Positions 7,318-15,713 of a stretch of DNA of 36,717 nt are shown here, in pieces (position 1 is the first letter of the stretch; each line of letters opens with the position of its first letter). Under the pieces are notes generated by a model. The model was given only the letters and a program-made list of their open reading frames with translations. It was not told where the DNA came from and did no database searches. The stretch is from the NCBI GenBank assembly GCA_031548325.1, contig JAVBRE010000111.1, positions 1 to 36,717 of the forward strand. Reading direction: 5' to 3'. The stretch comes from FLUQ01 sp031548325 (GTDB lineage Bacteria > Desulfobacterota > Desulfovibrionia > Desulfovibrionales > Desulfovibrionaceae). The position numbers and the translations under genes are program-made.

Positions 7318-8502
7318 CTATTTTATTCCAATCTCTTCATCCGTCAGATAGCAGGCCGGGTCTTCGGCCCAGATGTCGCCGTGCACCGCTTCGGCCCGCG
7401 CCCGAAAATTGCCGCCGCAGACGGACAAAAAGCGGCATTTGGCGCAACGGCCTTTGACGTGGACCTGCTTATTTTTCATCTTGGTCAAAATTTCAATGGC
7501 CGGATCGACCCAGATTTCCGAAAAGGGACGCTCTAGCACATTGCCGAAACTGTGGTTGCGCCAGAACTGGTCGGCGTGGACGGCCCCGTCCCAGGAAATA
7601 CAGCCAATGCCCCGGCCGGAGCTGTTGCCCTCGTTGAAACCCAGCAATTCGAACACCCGGGCCGCGCGTTCCGGATCTTCCCGCAGCAGGCGCAGCCAGA
7701 TATAGGGCCCGTCCGCATGGTTGTCCACGGTCAGCACCTCTTTGGGATGCCCCGCGTCAAAAAGCGCGCGGGTGCGATCCAGTATAAGGTCGACCACAGC
7801 GCGGGTTTCCTGATGGTCCAGATCTTCGCGGATCAGTTCCGAGCCCCGGCCGGAATAAACCAGATGGTAAAAACAGATGCGCGGCACTTGCAGGTCGCGC
7901 ACCAGATCAAACAGCAGGGGCACCTGATCGGCATTGCGGCGATTGATGGTGAAACGCAGCCCCACTTTCAGCCCTTCGGCCTGACAGTTTTCAATGCCTT
8001 GCAGGGCTTTTTTGAACGAACCCGGCACCGCCCGGAAGCGGTCATGCACCTCTTCGCCGCCGTCCAGGGATATGCCGACGTAGGACAGCCCGACGGCTTT
8101 CAGTTCCCGGGCCTTTTCTTTGCTTATCAGGGTTCCGTTGGTGGAAATGACCGCGCGCATGCCCCTGCCCGTGGCGTGGCTGGCCAATTCCGTCAGGTCC
8201 CGGCGCACCAGGGGTTCGCCGCCGGAAAACAGCATCACCGGCGCGCCGAAAGCCGCCAGATCGTCAATGATGGCCTTGCCCTGCGCAGTGCTGATCGCAT
8301 CGCTGCCCGCTTCGCCTTCGGCATGGGCATAGCAGTGGACGCACTTCAGGTTGCAGCGGCGGGTCATATTCCAGACCACCACCGGCTTCTTGTCTTCGGA
8401 AAACTGCAACAGGTGCGAAGGCAGCCGCCCGGAATGGCGGCCGTAACGCAGGGTGTCCGACGGTTCGACCTGCCCGCAGTAGAGTTTTGAAATGCCTATC
8501 AT
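7318..8502 (-). CDS. ahbC: radical SAM Fe-coproporphyrin III synthase AhbC
   Basis: A 394-residue radical SAM/SPASM protein matching AhbC, which converts 12,18-didecarboxysiroheme to Fe-coproporphyrin III by removing two acetate side chains. The N-terminus MIGISKLYCGQVEPSD is characteristic, and the SAM cluster is C50-NLK-C54-VH-C57. FSGGEPLVRRD and ISLDGG are core radical SAM motifs. The C-terminus has the auxiliary-cluster cysteines CISWDG, CAKCRFLSVCGGNFRAR and ACYLTDEE. Start ATG 8502 is preceded by AGGA on the minus strand, 27 bp after the M20 peptidase stop, so the two are probably co-transcribed. It ends in TAG, as do several genes here, which matters for the amber codon in rimO. Confidence 0.88.
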   Translation of the reverse strand: MIGISKLYCGQVEPSDTLRYGRHSGRLPSHLLQFSEDKKPVVVWNMTRRCNLKCVHCYAHAEGEAGSDAISTAQGKAIIDDLAAFGAPVMLFSGGEPLVRRDLTELASHATGRGMRAVISTNGTLISKEKARELKAVGLSYVGISLDGGEEVHDRFRAVPGSFKKALQGIENCQAEGLKVGLRFTINRRNADQVPLLFDLVRDLQVPRICFYHLVYSGRGSELIREDLDHQETRAVVDLILDRTRALFDAGHPKEVLTVDNHADGPYIWLRLLREDPERAARVFELLGFNEGNSSGRGIGCISWDGAVHADQFWRNHSFGNVLERPFSEIWVDPAIEILTKMKNKQVHVKGRCAKCRFLSVCGGNFRARAEAVHGDIWAEDPACYLTDEEIGIK

Positions 8503-8529
8503 TCAGCGTTCCTGATTATTTCAATATTT

Positions 8530-9792
8530 CTATAACAATGGTTCTGTTACGCCTTGCAGGCCGGCCAGCGCCAGCGTCAGCAAGAGGGTATTCTTCACGC
8601 CGGCCTGACTGCCCGCGGGGTCGAACCACTCTTCCAGCGTATGCGTACCGCCGGTGTCGCCGCCCGTGCGCACGACGACGGCGGGAATGTTCCGATTGAT
8701 GGGAGCGTTGGCGTTGGTGCTCGAGTGCGGCAAAAAAACAGGTTCCGCCCCCGCGGCCATGATCGAAGCCCAGGCGGCCTGAACAATGGCAGCGTCCCGG
8801 GGCTGCTCTCCGGCCGGCCGGTCGCCGATGGGCAGGACATCCAACGTAATCAGGGCGCCGCTGGCCTGCCGGAAGGCGTTTTCTTCATTCGTCGCTTCGC
8901 GGGCCAGACCCAGCAGGCGCGTTTCGAGCTCGGCCAGGGAGTCAGGGGAAACCGATCGCATATCCAGCTTGCAGCGGGCTTCAAGGGCGATGGAGTTCAC
9001 CGAGGTGCCCCCGGAGACGACGCCCACGGTATAGGTCGTTTTGGGCGTTTCGCGGGTGACCGTGTCCGCCATTTTGGCGATGGCCCGGCCCATGGCATGG
9101 ATGGGGCTGGGCAGGCCGTAAGCCGACCAACTGTGCCCGCCGGGGCCCTTGAACACAAATTCGTAGCGCCTGGAACCGACGGCCCCGTAGACAATCTGCC
9201 CGGCCGGACCGGGTTCCACGCTGACCACGGCGGCAGCAAAGGGATGATCGTCAAGCAAGCCCTTGATGCCTCGAATGTCGCCCTCGCCCTCTTCGCCGGA
9301 AGTGCCGCCGGCCAGCAGGGAATGCACGGGGGTGAGGTCCGCGTGGCGCAGCGCCCGCAGCACGGCGAGCACGGTAGCCAGGCCGGCGGTGTCGTCGCCG
9401 ATGCCGGGGCAATAGAGGCGCCCGCCTTTTTCCGTGACCGCCAGCGGAGTGCTTTTGGCGAACACGGTGTCCAGGTGGGCTTCAACGACCACCAGCGGCC
9501 CGGCGGCGTCCGGGGCGGCCGCGCCTTTCGCGCCGCGCACAAAACCGAAGGCGTTGTCGTGACTGTCGATAAAGCAGTCCGTGGCGCCGTACGCTTCAAG
9601 TTTCGCCTTGAGCATGGGCGAGCGCAGTTCCTTTTCCGCAAAGGGCGCGCCATGCAGCAGAACCATTTCTTTCAGTTCCGCCACCTTGTTTTCATGGTCG
9701 GCGTCAATGAAGGCCAGGGCTTTTTGCACCCCGGCGTCGGCCAGAAGCGCGTCGAAGACGGCTCGTATTTCGGAAGTAATTTGGTAACTCAT
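8530..9792 (-). CDS. M20 family metallopeptidase (DapE/ArgE/carboxypeptidase G2-like)
   Basis: A 420-residue zinc-dependent amidohydrolase of the M20 family. Metal and catalytic residues are all visible: H106 and D108 in EAHLDTVF, D133 in GIGDDTAG, E167-E168 in GTSGEEGEGD, E193 in VSVEPG and the C-terminal His in GDTGGTHTLEEW. The middle insert (residues about 215-330) is the usual dimerisation domain with GGHSWSAYG. No signal peptide is seen, so it is probably cytosolic. The substrate is not recognisable; peptides or N-acyl amino acids are typical. ATG 9792 is chosen for GAGGA at 7 nt upstream. It appears to be the first gene of the transcript that continues into ahbC, although no link with heme synthesis is known. 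Confidence 0.85.
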   Translation of the reverse strand: MSYQITSEIRAVFDALLADAGVQKALAFIDADHENKVAELKEMVLLHGAPFAEKELRSPMLKAKLEAYGATDCFIDSHDNAFGFVRGAKGAAAPDAAGPLVVVEAHLDTVFAKSTPLAVTEKGGRLYCPGIGDDTAGLATVLAVLRALRHADLTPVHSLLAGGTSGEEGEGDIRGIKGLLDDHPFAAAVVSVEPGPAGQIVYGAVGSRRYEFVFKGPGGHSWSAYGLPSPIHAMGRAIAKMADTVTRETPKTTYTVGVVSGGTSVNSIALEARCKLDMRSVSPDSLAELETRLLGLAREATNEENAFRQASGALITLDVLPIGDRPAGEQPRDAAIVQAAWASIMAAGAEPVFLPHSSTNANAPINRNIPAVVVRTGGDTGGTHTLEEWFDPAGSQAGVKNTLLLTLALAGLQGVTEPLL

Positions 9793-9824
9793 GGCGTATC
9801 CTCGGATTGTCGTTCTAACTGGAA

Positions 9825-9853
9825 ATAATACCCCAGCCTTTCGGGGAATGCAA
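9825..9853 (-). promoter_or_regulatory. promoter of the M20 peptidase-ahb cluster
   Basis: On the minus strand TTGCAT (9848-9853) and TATTAT (9825-9830) are spaced by exactly 17 nt, about 33 nt before the peptidase start. The spacer contains CCCC and GGGG ends flanking GAAAGGCT, a small inverted repeat that could serve as an operator (inference). Confidence 0.5.
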
Positions 9854-9931
9854 ATCCTGCTCGAACCGCGATGACGACTCAGTTTGAACATCCTCAGGCG
9901 GCGGTTCTGTTCGCCGTAATCTCCACCCGGC

Positions 9932-9960
9932 TTGACAGGAGGTTTGGGTAAGGCTAGGTT
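9932..9960 (+). promoter_or_regulatory. promoter of the SRP RNA gene
   Basis: A consensus -35 TTGACA (9932-9937) is followed after 17 nt by TAGGTT (9955-9960). The predicted start, about 9967, is exactly where the long closing helix of the SRP RNA begins, which supports the call. Confidence 0.55.
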
Positions 9961-9966
9961 GCCTGT

Positions 9967-10050
9967 GAGCCGGGCGGCGGTTACGCCGCCAACCCCGCCA
10001 GGTCCGAAAGGAAGCAACGGTAACGGTTGTGCCGGGTGTCCGGCTCCTGG
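9967..10050 (+). ncRNA. ffs: small (4.5S-type) signal recognition particle RNA
   Basis: The conserved SRP domain IV core is present: CCAGGTCCGAAAGGAAGCA (9998-10016), with a TCC/GGA stem capped by a GAAA tetraloop and the AGG...AGCA symmetric loop that binds Ffh. The 5' end GAGCCGG (9967-9973) pairs with CCGGCTC (10040-10046) to close the molecule, giving about 80-85 nt, a little shorter than the E. coli RNA. GAAA replaces the more common GGAA tetraloop; both are GNRA-type. End points are inferred from the promoter and the closing helix. A terminator hairpin follows directly. Confidence 0.9.
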
Positions 10051-10080
10051 AAAGGGCGAGAGGACCTCCTTTCGCCCTTT
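10051..10080 (+). terminator. terminator hairpin after the SRP RNA
   Basis: A 13-bp stem (AAAGGGCGAGAGG pairing with CCTTTCGCCCTTT, one G-T pair) closes a 4-nt loop. The stem ends in TTT, but only scattered T residues follow, so termination may be partial. Confidence 0.6.
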
Positions 10081-10145
10081 CTGGTTATATGTATTTTTGC
10101 CATTGGAAAACCTCGGCGAATAGGCTAAGGAACGGTGTAATCGAA

Positions 10146-10163
10146 AAACGGGCGCGCCCGTTT
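10146..10163. repeat. perfect 18-bp palindrome in the mreB leader
   Basis: AAACGGGCGCGCCCGTTT lies 28 bp before the mreB ATG. It could be a transcribed hairpin or an operator; it lacks a following T-run. Confidence 0.5.
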
Positions 10164-10190
10164 CCTCAATCTAAGCAACAAGGCAAAATC

Positions 10191-11231
10191 ATGGCCAAGA
10201 TAATGGATTCCGTTCTCGGCGTATTTTCCAGCGATCTCGCCATTGACCTCGGCACCGCCAACACCTGCGTGTATGTGAAGGGTCAGGGCATCGTGTTGCG
10301 CGAACCTTCCGTCGTGGCCGTCAAAAAGGACGCGCGCGGGGCCAACGTGGTGCTGGCCGTGGGCCAGGACGCCAAACGCATGCTGGGCAGAACCCCCGGC
10401 AACATTCAAGCTATCCGGCCGATGAAAGACGGGGTCATCGCGGACTTTGAAGTGGCCGAAGCCATGCTGCGCCACTTTATTTCCAAAGTGCACAATTCCC
10501 GCCGACTGGTGCGCCCGCGCATCATGATCTGCGTACCCACCGGCATCACTCAGGTGGAAAAACGCGCGGTCAAGGAATCGGCGCAAAGCGCCGGCGCGCG
10601 CGAGGTCTACCTGATCGAAGAACCCATGGCCGCCGCCATCGGCGCCAATCTGCCCATTCAGGAACCCACCTCGAACATGGTGGTGGACATCGGCGGCGGC
10701 ACCACGGAAGTGGCCGTCATCTCCCTGTCGGGCATCGTGTATTCCAAATCCGTGCGCGTGGGCGGCGACAAGATGGACGAAGCCATCATGACCCACGTCA
10801 AACGCAAGTATAATATGCTGATCGGCGAGTCCTCGGCCGAGGACATCAAGATCCGCATCGCCTCCGCCTATCCCATGGACCCTGAACAGGAAATGGAAGT
10901 CAAAGGCCGTGACCTTGTCACCGGCATTCCGCAGAATATAATCATCACCTCCGAAGAAGTGCGCAAAGCCATTTCCGAACAGGTGGACAGCATCGTCCAG
11001 GCCGTGCGCATCGCGCTGGAACAAACCCCGCCCGAACTGGCCGCCGACATCGTGGACCGCGGCATCGTGCTGACCGGCGGCGGCGCGCTGCTCAAAGGAC
11101 TGGACCAACTTCTGCGCGAAGAAACATCGCTGCCCATCACCGTGGTGGAAGACCCTCTGTCCACCGTGGTCATCGGCACGGGCAAGGCTCTGGACAACAT
11201 CCATATCCTGAAGGAGGTCTGCATAGATTAA
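10191..11231 (+). CDS. mreB: rod shape-determining protein MreB (bacterial actin)
   Basis: A 346-residue actin-like ATPase that polymerises under the membrane and directs lateral cell-wall synthesis. The phosphate-1 motif DLGTANTCVYVKGQG is near the N-terminus, phosphate-2 (VVDIGGGTTEVAVISLSG) is central, and the adenosine motif (GIVLTGGGALLKGLD) is near the C-terminus; length is normal. ATG 10191 (MAKIMDSVLG) gives the typical N-terminus; its ribosome-binding site is weak (AAGG). A possible promoter is TTGCCA (10097-10102) with TAGGCT (10121-10126) at 18 nt. The C-terminal codons carry the strong AAGGAGG of mreC. It heads mreBCD-mrdA-rodA. Confidence 0.97.
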   Translation: MAKIMDSVLGVFSSDLAIDLGTANTCVYVKGQGIVLREPSVVAVKKDARGANVVLAVGQDAKRMLGRTPGNIQAIRPMKDGVIADFEVAEAMLRHFISKVHNSRRLVRPRIMICVPTGITQVEKRAVKESAQSAGAREVYLIEEPMAAAIGANLPIQEPTSNMVVDIGGGTTEVAVISLSGIVYSKSVRVGGDKMDEAIMTHVKRKYNMLIGESSAEDIKIRIASAYPMDPEQEMEVKGRDLVTGIPQNIIITSEEVRKAISEQVDSIVQAVRIALEQTPPELAADIVDRGIVLTGGGALLKGLDQLLREETSLPITVVEDPLSTVVIGTGKALDNIHILKEVCID

Positions 11232-12228
11232 CGCCTTCAGGATTCGCCGCATCGTCTGGGCGATGATTTTCGCCCTCTTTGCGTTTCTTGCCCTGTACAC
11301 CTGGAACGCGCGCACAGGCTACCTTGACGCCCTGGCGGAACACAGCGGGCTGGAAGTCACAGGATACCTGCTGCGCCCCGGCATCTGGATCAAAGACGAG
11401 ATATCCGGATACTGGCAACGCTATTTCGCCCTTGTGGGCGTAGCCGAAGAAAACTCCCGTCTGCGCGATGAAATGCGCAAGGCCGAACAGTATCTGGCCG
11501 TCGCGCGCGAAGACCAGGCCGAACTTTTCCGCCTGCGCGCTCTGGTCGGCTTCACCCCTCCGGACCAGTGGCAATGCCTGGGCACACGCGTGATGGCCGG
11601 CCGTTTCGGCCCCGCCGCCGCCCTGGAATCGGTCATGATCAACCGCGGCTTCGCCACCGGCGCGGCCCCCGGCACTCCGTTCGTCACGCATCAGGGCCTG
11701 GCGGGCAAAGTCTTTCGCGCGTCCCCGCACAGCGCGACCGTATTGCTTCTGACCGACCGGGCCTTTCGTGTCGCCGTCATCAGCCAGAAGAACCGGGTTC
11801 CCGGCGTTCTGTCCGGAGGCGGCCCGCGCGCCAACCTTGAGGTGCGCTACATGGCCCCCAGCATGCCGGTGGAAACCGGAGAGATGCTGGTTACCTCGGG
11901 CCTTGACGGCGACTTTCCCAAAGGCATTCCCGTGGCCCGCGTCATCCACGCGGAGCCGGGCAACGAATCCCTGTTCCAGCAGGTGCAGGCTGCTCCTCTT
12001 GTGCAACTGGACACCGTGGAGGAAGCGCTTTTGCTTCTTCCGCCCGCATCCTTCTCCGGCAAAAAAGCCGGACGGCCGGGCATGGTTGAAGCGGCGGACG
12101 CTTCTCTGCGCCCGGGGGGCGGCAAGGGCAAAGGCAACGCCACGGCTCCCGGTCCGGGGCAAAATCCGAGTCCGGATTCGGGACAAAGCCGGCTCCAGAC
12201 GCTTCCCAGACGGCCGGGGAGCCGCTGA
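11227..12228 (+). CDS. mreC: rod shape-determining protein MreC, probable ATT start
   Basis: A bitopic inner-membrane protein of about 333 residues that links MreB to the periplasmic wall machinery. A single N-terminal helix (IVWAMIFALFAFLALYTW) is followed by a coiled-coil region (about residues 60-95) and a periplasmic beta-domain with ALESVMINRGFATGAAPGTPFVT and MPVETGEMLVTSGLDG. The C-terminal tail is low-complexity, rich in Gly, Pro and Lys. The first ATG in frame (11263) has no ribosome-binding site and would remove the basic FRIRR residues that set topology. ATT 11227, overlapping the mreB stop, lies 9 nt after AAGGAGG (11211-11217), so I take it as the start; no ATG, GTG or TTG is available between. 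Confidence 0.85.
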   Translation: MNAFRIRRIVWAMIFALFAFLALYTWNARTGYLDALAEHSGLEVTGYLLRPGIWIKDEISGYWQRYFALVGVAEENSRLRDEMRKAEQYLAVAREDQAELFRLRALVGFTPPDQWQCLGTRVMAGRFGPAAALESVMINRGFATGAAPGTPFVTHQGLAGKVFRASPHSATVLLLTDRAFRVAVISQKNRVPGVLSGGGPRANLEVRYMAPSMPVETGEMLVTSGLDGDFPKGIPVARVIHAEPGNESLFQQVQAAPLVQLDTVEEALLLLPPASFSGKKAGRPGMVEAADASLRPGGGKGKGNATAPGPGQNPSPDSGQSRLQTLPRRPGSR

Positions 12229-12231
12229 CCC

Positions 12232-12720
12232 ATGGCCCAGACCTTTCCCTTCGCCTGGCGCAACGCGTTCTGGTGGGCGATCTATCTGCTTGCCGCTTTC
12301 TGGCTGCAACTGCGCCTGCCGGGCCTGGACGCCCTGATCCCCGGCCTGGTCATCGCCTGTCAGGAAAAACGCCCTCAACAGCTCGCCTGGCTTCTGATCC
12401 TTTGTCTGCTGATTCAGGAAGGCACGGGCAATCTGGCTTTCGGCGGAACTTTGTTGTGGTACGGCTGTCTGCTGGCTTCCTTTCGCATCGGCGAATTTTT
12501 TTTCGCCACGGGCGGCCTTTTTTTTGTAATTCTGCTCGCCGTTTGCCTGGGAGTGACGCACGCGGCCATTCTCTTCACCTTCGGGGCCCTGCAGAATCTG
12601 CCCGTGCCGATCTTCCGCCTTGTGGAACAGGCTTTGGCCCAGGCAGCTCTCATCCCCGTGGTCTGGGGGCCCGCCCACCTCATCCGGAAAAGGTTCCTGC
12701 GCCATGTCGACGGAATTTGA
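12232..12720 (+). CDS. mreD: rod shape-determining protein MreD-like membrane protein
   Basis: A 162-residue, very hydrophobic protein with about five predicted membrane helices. It sits between mreC and the PBP2 gene, the standard position of mreD. Sequence similarity within MreD is low, so the call depends on context, size and topology; segments such as FWWAIYLLAAFWLQLRLPG and GGLFFVILLAVCLGVTHAA fit. It starts 4 bp after the mreC stop and its 3' end overlaps the start of mrdA by 17 bp. MreD couples MreC to the PBP2-RodA synthase. Confidence 0.82.
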   Translation: MAQTFPFAWRNAFWWAIYLLAAFWLQLRLPGLDALIPGLVIACQEKRPQQLAWLLILCLLIQEGTGNLAFGGTLLWYGCLLASFRIGEFFFATGGLFFVILLAVCLGVTHAAILFTFGALQNLPVPIFRLVEQALAQAALIPVVWGPAHLIRKRFLRHVDGI

Positions 12721-14500
12721 ACCGGACGGATATCAGCCCCCGCGCATCGGGCTTTTTCTGCTCTACGCCTGCGTCGCCTTTCTTTTTCTCTTTTTCATAC
12801 TGCGCTTCTGGTATCTGCAGGTGCTGCGGGGCGAGGACTATGCCCGCCAGGCTCAGGAAAACCGGCTGCACCTGGAACGCATCTACTCCAACCGGGGCCT
12901 GATCCTGGACCGCCAGGGCAGGCTTCTGGCCGAGAATCGCCCGGCGTACTGCATCGCCATCACCCGCGAGGACTGCCCGGACATACCGGCGTCCCTCGCC
13001 CAGATCAGCCAGTGGACAAGCGTGCCCCCGGAAACCTTGACCGCCAAGTACCAGCAGGACAGAAGCAAGGTTCTGCCCTTTGAACCGCAAATTCTTATTT
13101 CGGACATCCCCTTCGACACTCTGGTACAGATCGAAATGAAACTGCCCCAGTGGCCGGGTCTGTCCATAGTCATTCGCCAGCGCCGCCACTACGCGCAGGG
13201 GCCTTTATTCTCGCATATTCTCGGCTACGTGGCCGAAGCGGGCGAAAAGGAACTGGATGCGGACAAAGAGCTGGCCCTGGGCGACATCGTGGGCAAACAG
13301 GGATTGGAGTTGGGCCTTGAAAAACAACTGCGCGGCAAAAAGGGTTTGCAGGAAATCGAAGTGGACGCCAAGGGCCGCCGACTGGCCCGCGACGTCAAAA
13401 AGCTTCCGGCCGGCGGCGAGAACATCACCCTTTCGCTCGATCTCAACATGCAGCAAGCCGCCGCCGACGCCCTGGGCGACGAGGCGGGCAGCATTGTAAT
13501 CATGGAACCCGCGACGGGCAGGCTCGTCGCGCTGCTCACCAAACCGGCCTTTGACAACAACGCCTTTGCCGCACGCCTGTCGCACAAGGAATGGGAAGCC
13601 TTGCGCACAGACCCCCGCCACCCTCTTATGAACCGCAGCATCCAGAGCGTATACCCCCCCGGTTCCGTCTGGAAGCTGATGATGGCCGGGTTGGTCCTTT
13701 CCGAAGGCATCAGCCCCAAAGAAAGCGTCCTCTGTTCCGGCTCCGTGCAACTCGGTTCTCACACTTTTCGCTGCTGGAAGGCCGGAGGGCACGGCCGGGT
13801 TGACATGGCGCAGTCACTGGTGCAATCGTGCGACGTGTATTACTATCAGATGGGCGAAAAAATCGGCATCGACAAGCTGGCCGCTTTTGCCAAAAAATGC
13901 GGATTCGGCGACGTGACGGGCATCAGTTTGCCCCACGAGCAGAAAGGGCTGGTGCCGGACAGGGCCTGGCGGCGCGGCCGCGGGGAAGCCTGGCAGAAAG
14001 GGGAAACCCTCAACGTGTCCATCGGCCAGGGCTCGACCCTGGTCACCCCCATCCAACTGGCCGCCTTTGTTTCCGCCCTGCTCAATGACGGCCGAATGCT
14101 CAAGCCCAACCTGTCGGCCACGGCCCCGCCGGAAAAGAAAGGCGATCTGCCCATCAAGGCGGAAGGGCGCAGGTTCATTCTGGACGCCATGCGCCAGACC
14201 GTTGACGACGGCACCGCGCGGGTGATCAAGCGCAGCGATGCGATCATGGGCGGCAAGACCGGCACGGCCCAGGTGGTGAAAATCGGCGACGTGCGTCTGA
14301 AAAAGCACCAGATGAGCTACGAGCACCGCGACCATGCCTGGATGGCCACCTGGGGCATGAAAGACGACAAGACCTACGTGGTTGTGGTCATGCTGGAACA
14401 CGGCGGCGGCGGCAGTTCGGCTGCCGGTCCCGTGGCCAGAAAGATGTACGAAAGCCTCTTCGGCCCCCTGCCGGCGGCAAAGGCCGGAGCAACCCCGTGA
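12704..14500 (+). CDS. mrdA: penicillin-binding protein 2 (elongasome transpeptidase)
   Basis: A 598-residue class B penicillin-binding protein that cross-links peptidoglycan during elongation, in partnership with RodA. One N-terminal membrane helix (about 15-38) precedes the dimerisation/pedestal domain with the family motif NRLHLERIYSNRGLILDRQG. Transpeptidase motifs are intact: S321-V-W-K324 in YPPGSVWKL, S375-C-D in VQSCDVYYYQMG, and K518-T-G in GGKTGTAQV. ATG 12704 lies inside the mreD end and follows an AAGG-type site by about 10 nt. The next gene, rodA, starts 10 bp after its stop, so the pair is translated together. Confidence 0.95.
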   Translation: MSTEFEPDGYQPPRIGLFLLYACVAFLFLFFILRFWYLQVLRGEDYARQAQENRLHLERIYSNRGLILDRQGRLLAENRPAYCIAITREDCPDIPASLAQISQWTSVPPETLTAKYQQDRSKVLPFEPQILISDIPFDTLVQIEMKLPQWPGLSIVIRQRRHYAQGPLFSHILGYVAEAGEKELDADKELALGDIVGKQGLELGLEKQLRGKKGLQEIEVDAKGRRLARDVKKLPAGGENITLSLDLNMQQAAADALGDEAGSIVIMEPATGRLVALLTKPAFDNNAFAARLSHKEWEALRTDPRHPLMNRSIQSVYPPGSVWKLMMAGLVLSEGISPKESVLCSGSVQLGSHTFRCWKAGGHGRVDMAQSLVQSCDVYYYQMGEKIGIDKLAAFAKKCGFGDVTGISLPHEQKGLVPDRAWRRGRGEAWQKGETLNVSIGQGSTLVTPIQLAAFVSALLNDGRMLKPNLSATAPPEKKGDLPIKAEGRRFILDAMRQTVDDGTARVIKRSDAIMGGKTGTAQVVKIGDVRLKKHQMSYEHRDHAWMATWGMKDDKTYVVVVMLEHGGGGSSAAGPVARKMYESLFGPLPAAKAGATP

Positions 14501-14510
14501 GCGCCCGCCT

Positions 14511-15626
14511 ATGAGCCCCATGGACCGCCGCCTCATCACCCACGCCAACTGGAGCCTGATCGGCTTTCTGGCCCTGCTTTTCTGCATCGGCCTGGCCAAT
14601 CTGTACTCCGCCAGCGGAATCCGCCTGGGCGAGGGCGTCGAGGTTTCTTCGTACTATCAGAAGCAGATGGTCTGGGGCGGGCTCGGTATTTTCATCATGG
14701 CGACTGTCATGGCCTTTGACTACCGCCATCTCAAAAGCCTGGCCCCGCTTTTGTTCAGCGCCAGCGTCGTATTGCTGGTTCTGGTTCTGATTATGGGCAA
14801 ATCCACCAAGGGCGCGGCCCGCTGGCTGCATATCGGCGGGCAGACCTTTCAGCCCAGCGAGATGGCCAAAATCAGCGTACTGCTTATGGCCGCGAAAATG
14901 CTTTCCCTCGCCCGCGAGCCGTTGGGCTGGAGGCAGCTTTTTCTGGTCCTGCTCATGGGCCTCGTGCCCGCGGGCCTCATCTTTCGCCAGCCGGATCTCG
15001 GCACCTGCCTGCTGTTGCTTCTGCTGCTCGGCGGCATGATTCTGTACCGGGGCGTCAAGGGTTATGTGCTTAAAGTCTGCTGCGTCGTCATTCCGGCGTT
15101 GCTGCCCATCGGCTGGTTTTTTCTGAAACCTTACCAAAAACAGCGACTGCTGACTTTCTGGGATCCTTCCAACGACCCTCTGCACACGGGCTATCACATC
15201 AACCAGTCCCATATAGCCATCGGCTCCGGACAAATGTGGGGCAAGGGTTTTCTGGAAGGCACCCAGAACCAGCTGCGCTTTCTGCCGGAAAAGCACACGG
15301 ACTTCGCCTTCGCCGTGTTCGGCGAAGAGCACGGTTTTGTGGGCTGCGTGCTGCTGCTGACGATTTTCTGCCTTTTTCTTCTGAGCATACTGAACACGGC
15401 CCGCGACGCCAAAGACCGCTTCGGCAGCATGGTGGCCGCCGGCGTTTTTTTCTACTTTTTCTGGCAGATTCTGATCAACATGGGCATGACCATGGGCCTG
15501 ATGCCGGTGGTGGGCATCCCCCTGCCTTTCATCAGCTACGGCGGCTCCGCCACCCTGGTCAATTTCTTTCTGCTGGGGATGGTTCTCAACGTGTCCATGC
15601 GGCGCTTTGTATTCAAATCCACATAA
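14511..15626 (+). CDS. rodA: peptidoglycan glycosyltransferase RodA (SEDS family)
   Basis: A 371-residue polytopic membrane protein of the SEDS family, which polymerises lipid II glycan strands with PBP2. Typical motifs are LYSASG near the first helix, KGAARWLHIGGQTFQPSEMAK, FRQPDLGTCLLLLLLLGG, HINQSHIAIGSGQMWGKGF, LPEKHTDFAFAVFGEEHGF and the C-terminal PLPFISYGGSATLVN. About ten membrane helices are expected. ATG 14511 and ATG 14520 are both possible starts; neither has a strong ribosome-binding site, suggesting coupling to mrdA just upstream. Confidence 0.96.
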   Translation: MSPMDRRLITHANWSLIGFLALLFCIGLANLYSASGIRLGEGVEVSSYYQKQMVWGGLGIFIMATVMAFDYRHLKSLAPLLFSASVVLLVLVLIMGKSTKGAARWLHIGGQTFQPSEMAKISVLLMAAKMLSLAREPLGWRQLFLVLLMGLVPAGLIFRQPDLGTCLLLLLLLGGMILYRGVKGYVLKVCCVVIPALLPIGWFFLKPYQKQRLLTFWDPSNDPLHTGYHINQSHIAIGSGQMWGKGFLEGTQNQLRFLPEKHTDFAFAVFGEEHGFVGCVLLLTIFCLFLLSILNTARDAKDRFGSMVAAGVFFYFFWQILINMGMTMGLMPVVGIPLPFISYGGSATLVNFFLLGMVLNVSMRRFVFKST

Positions 15627-15713
15627 CGATGACAACCGGACTTGATTCCGGCGCGAAATTACGGCATCCTTGCAGGCTCGGTTGAACGCATGCCCGCATA
15701 GAAGGAGTGAGCC

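Noticed and set aside
14500..14511. A frameshift between mrdA and rodA because rodA coding sequence opens inside mrdA
   Set aside because: The long frame upstream of rodA is a GC-rich shadow; normal stop and start codons lie 10 bp apart.
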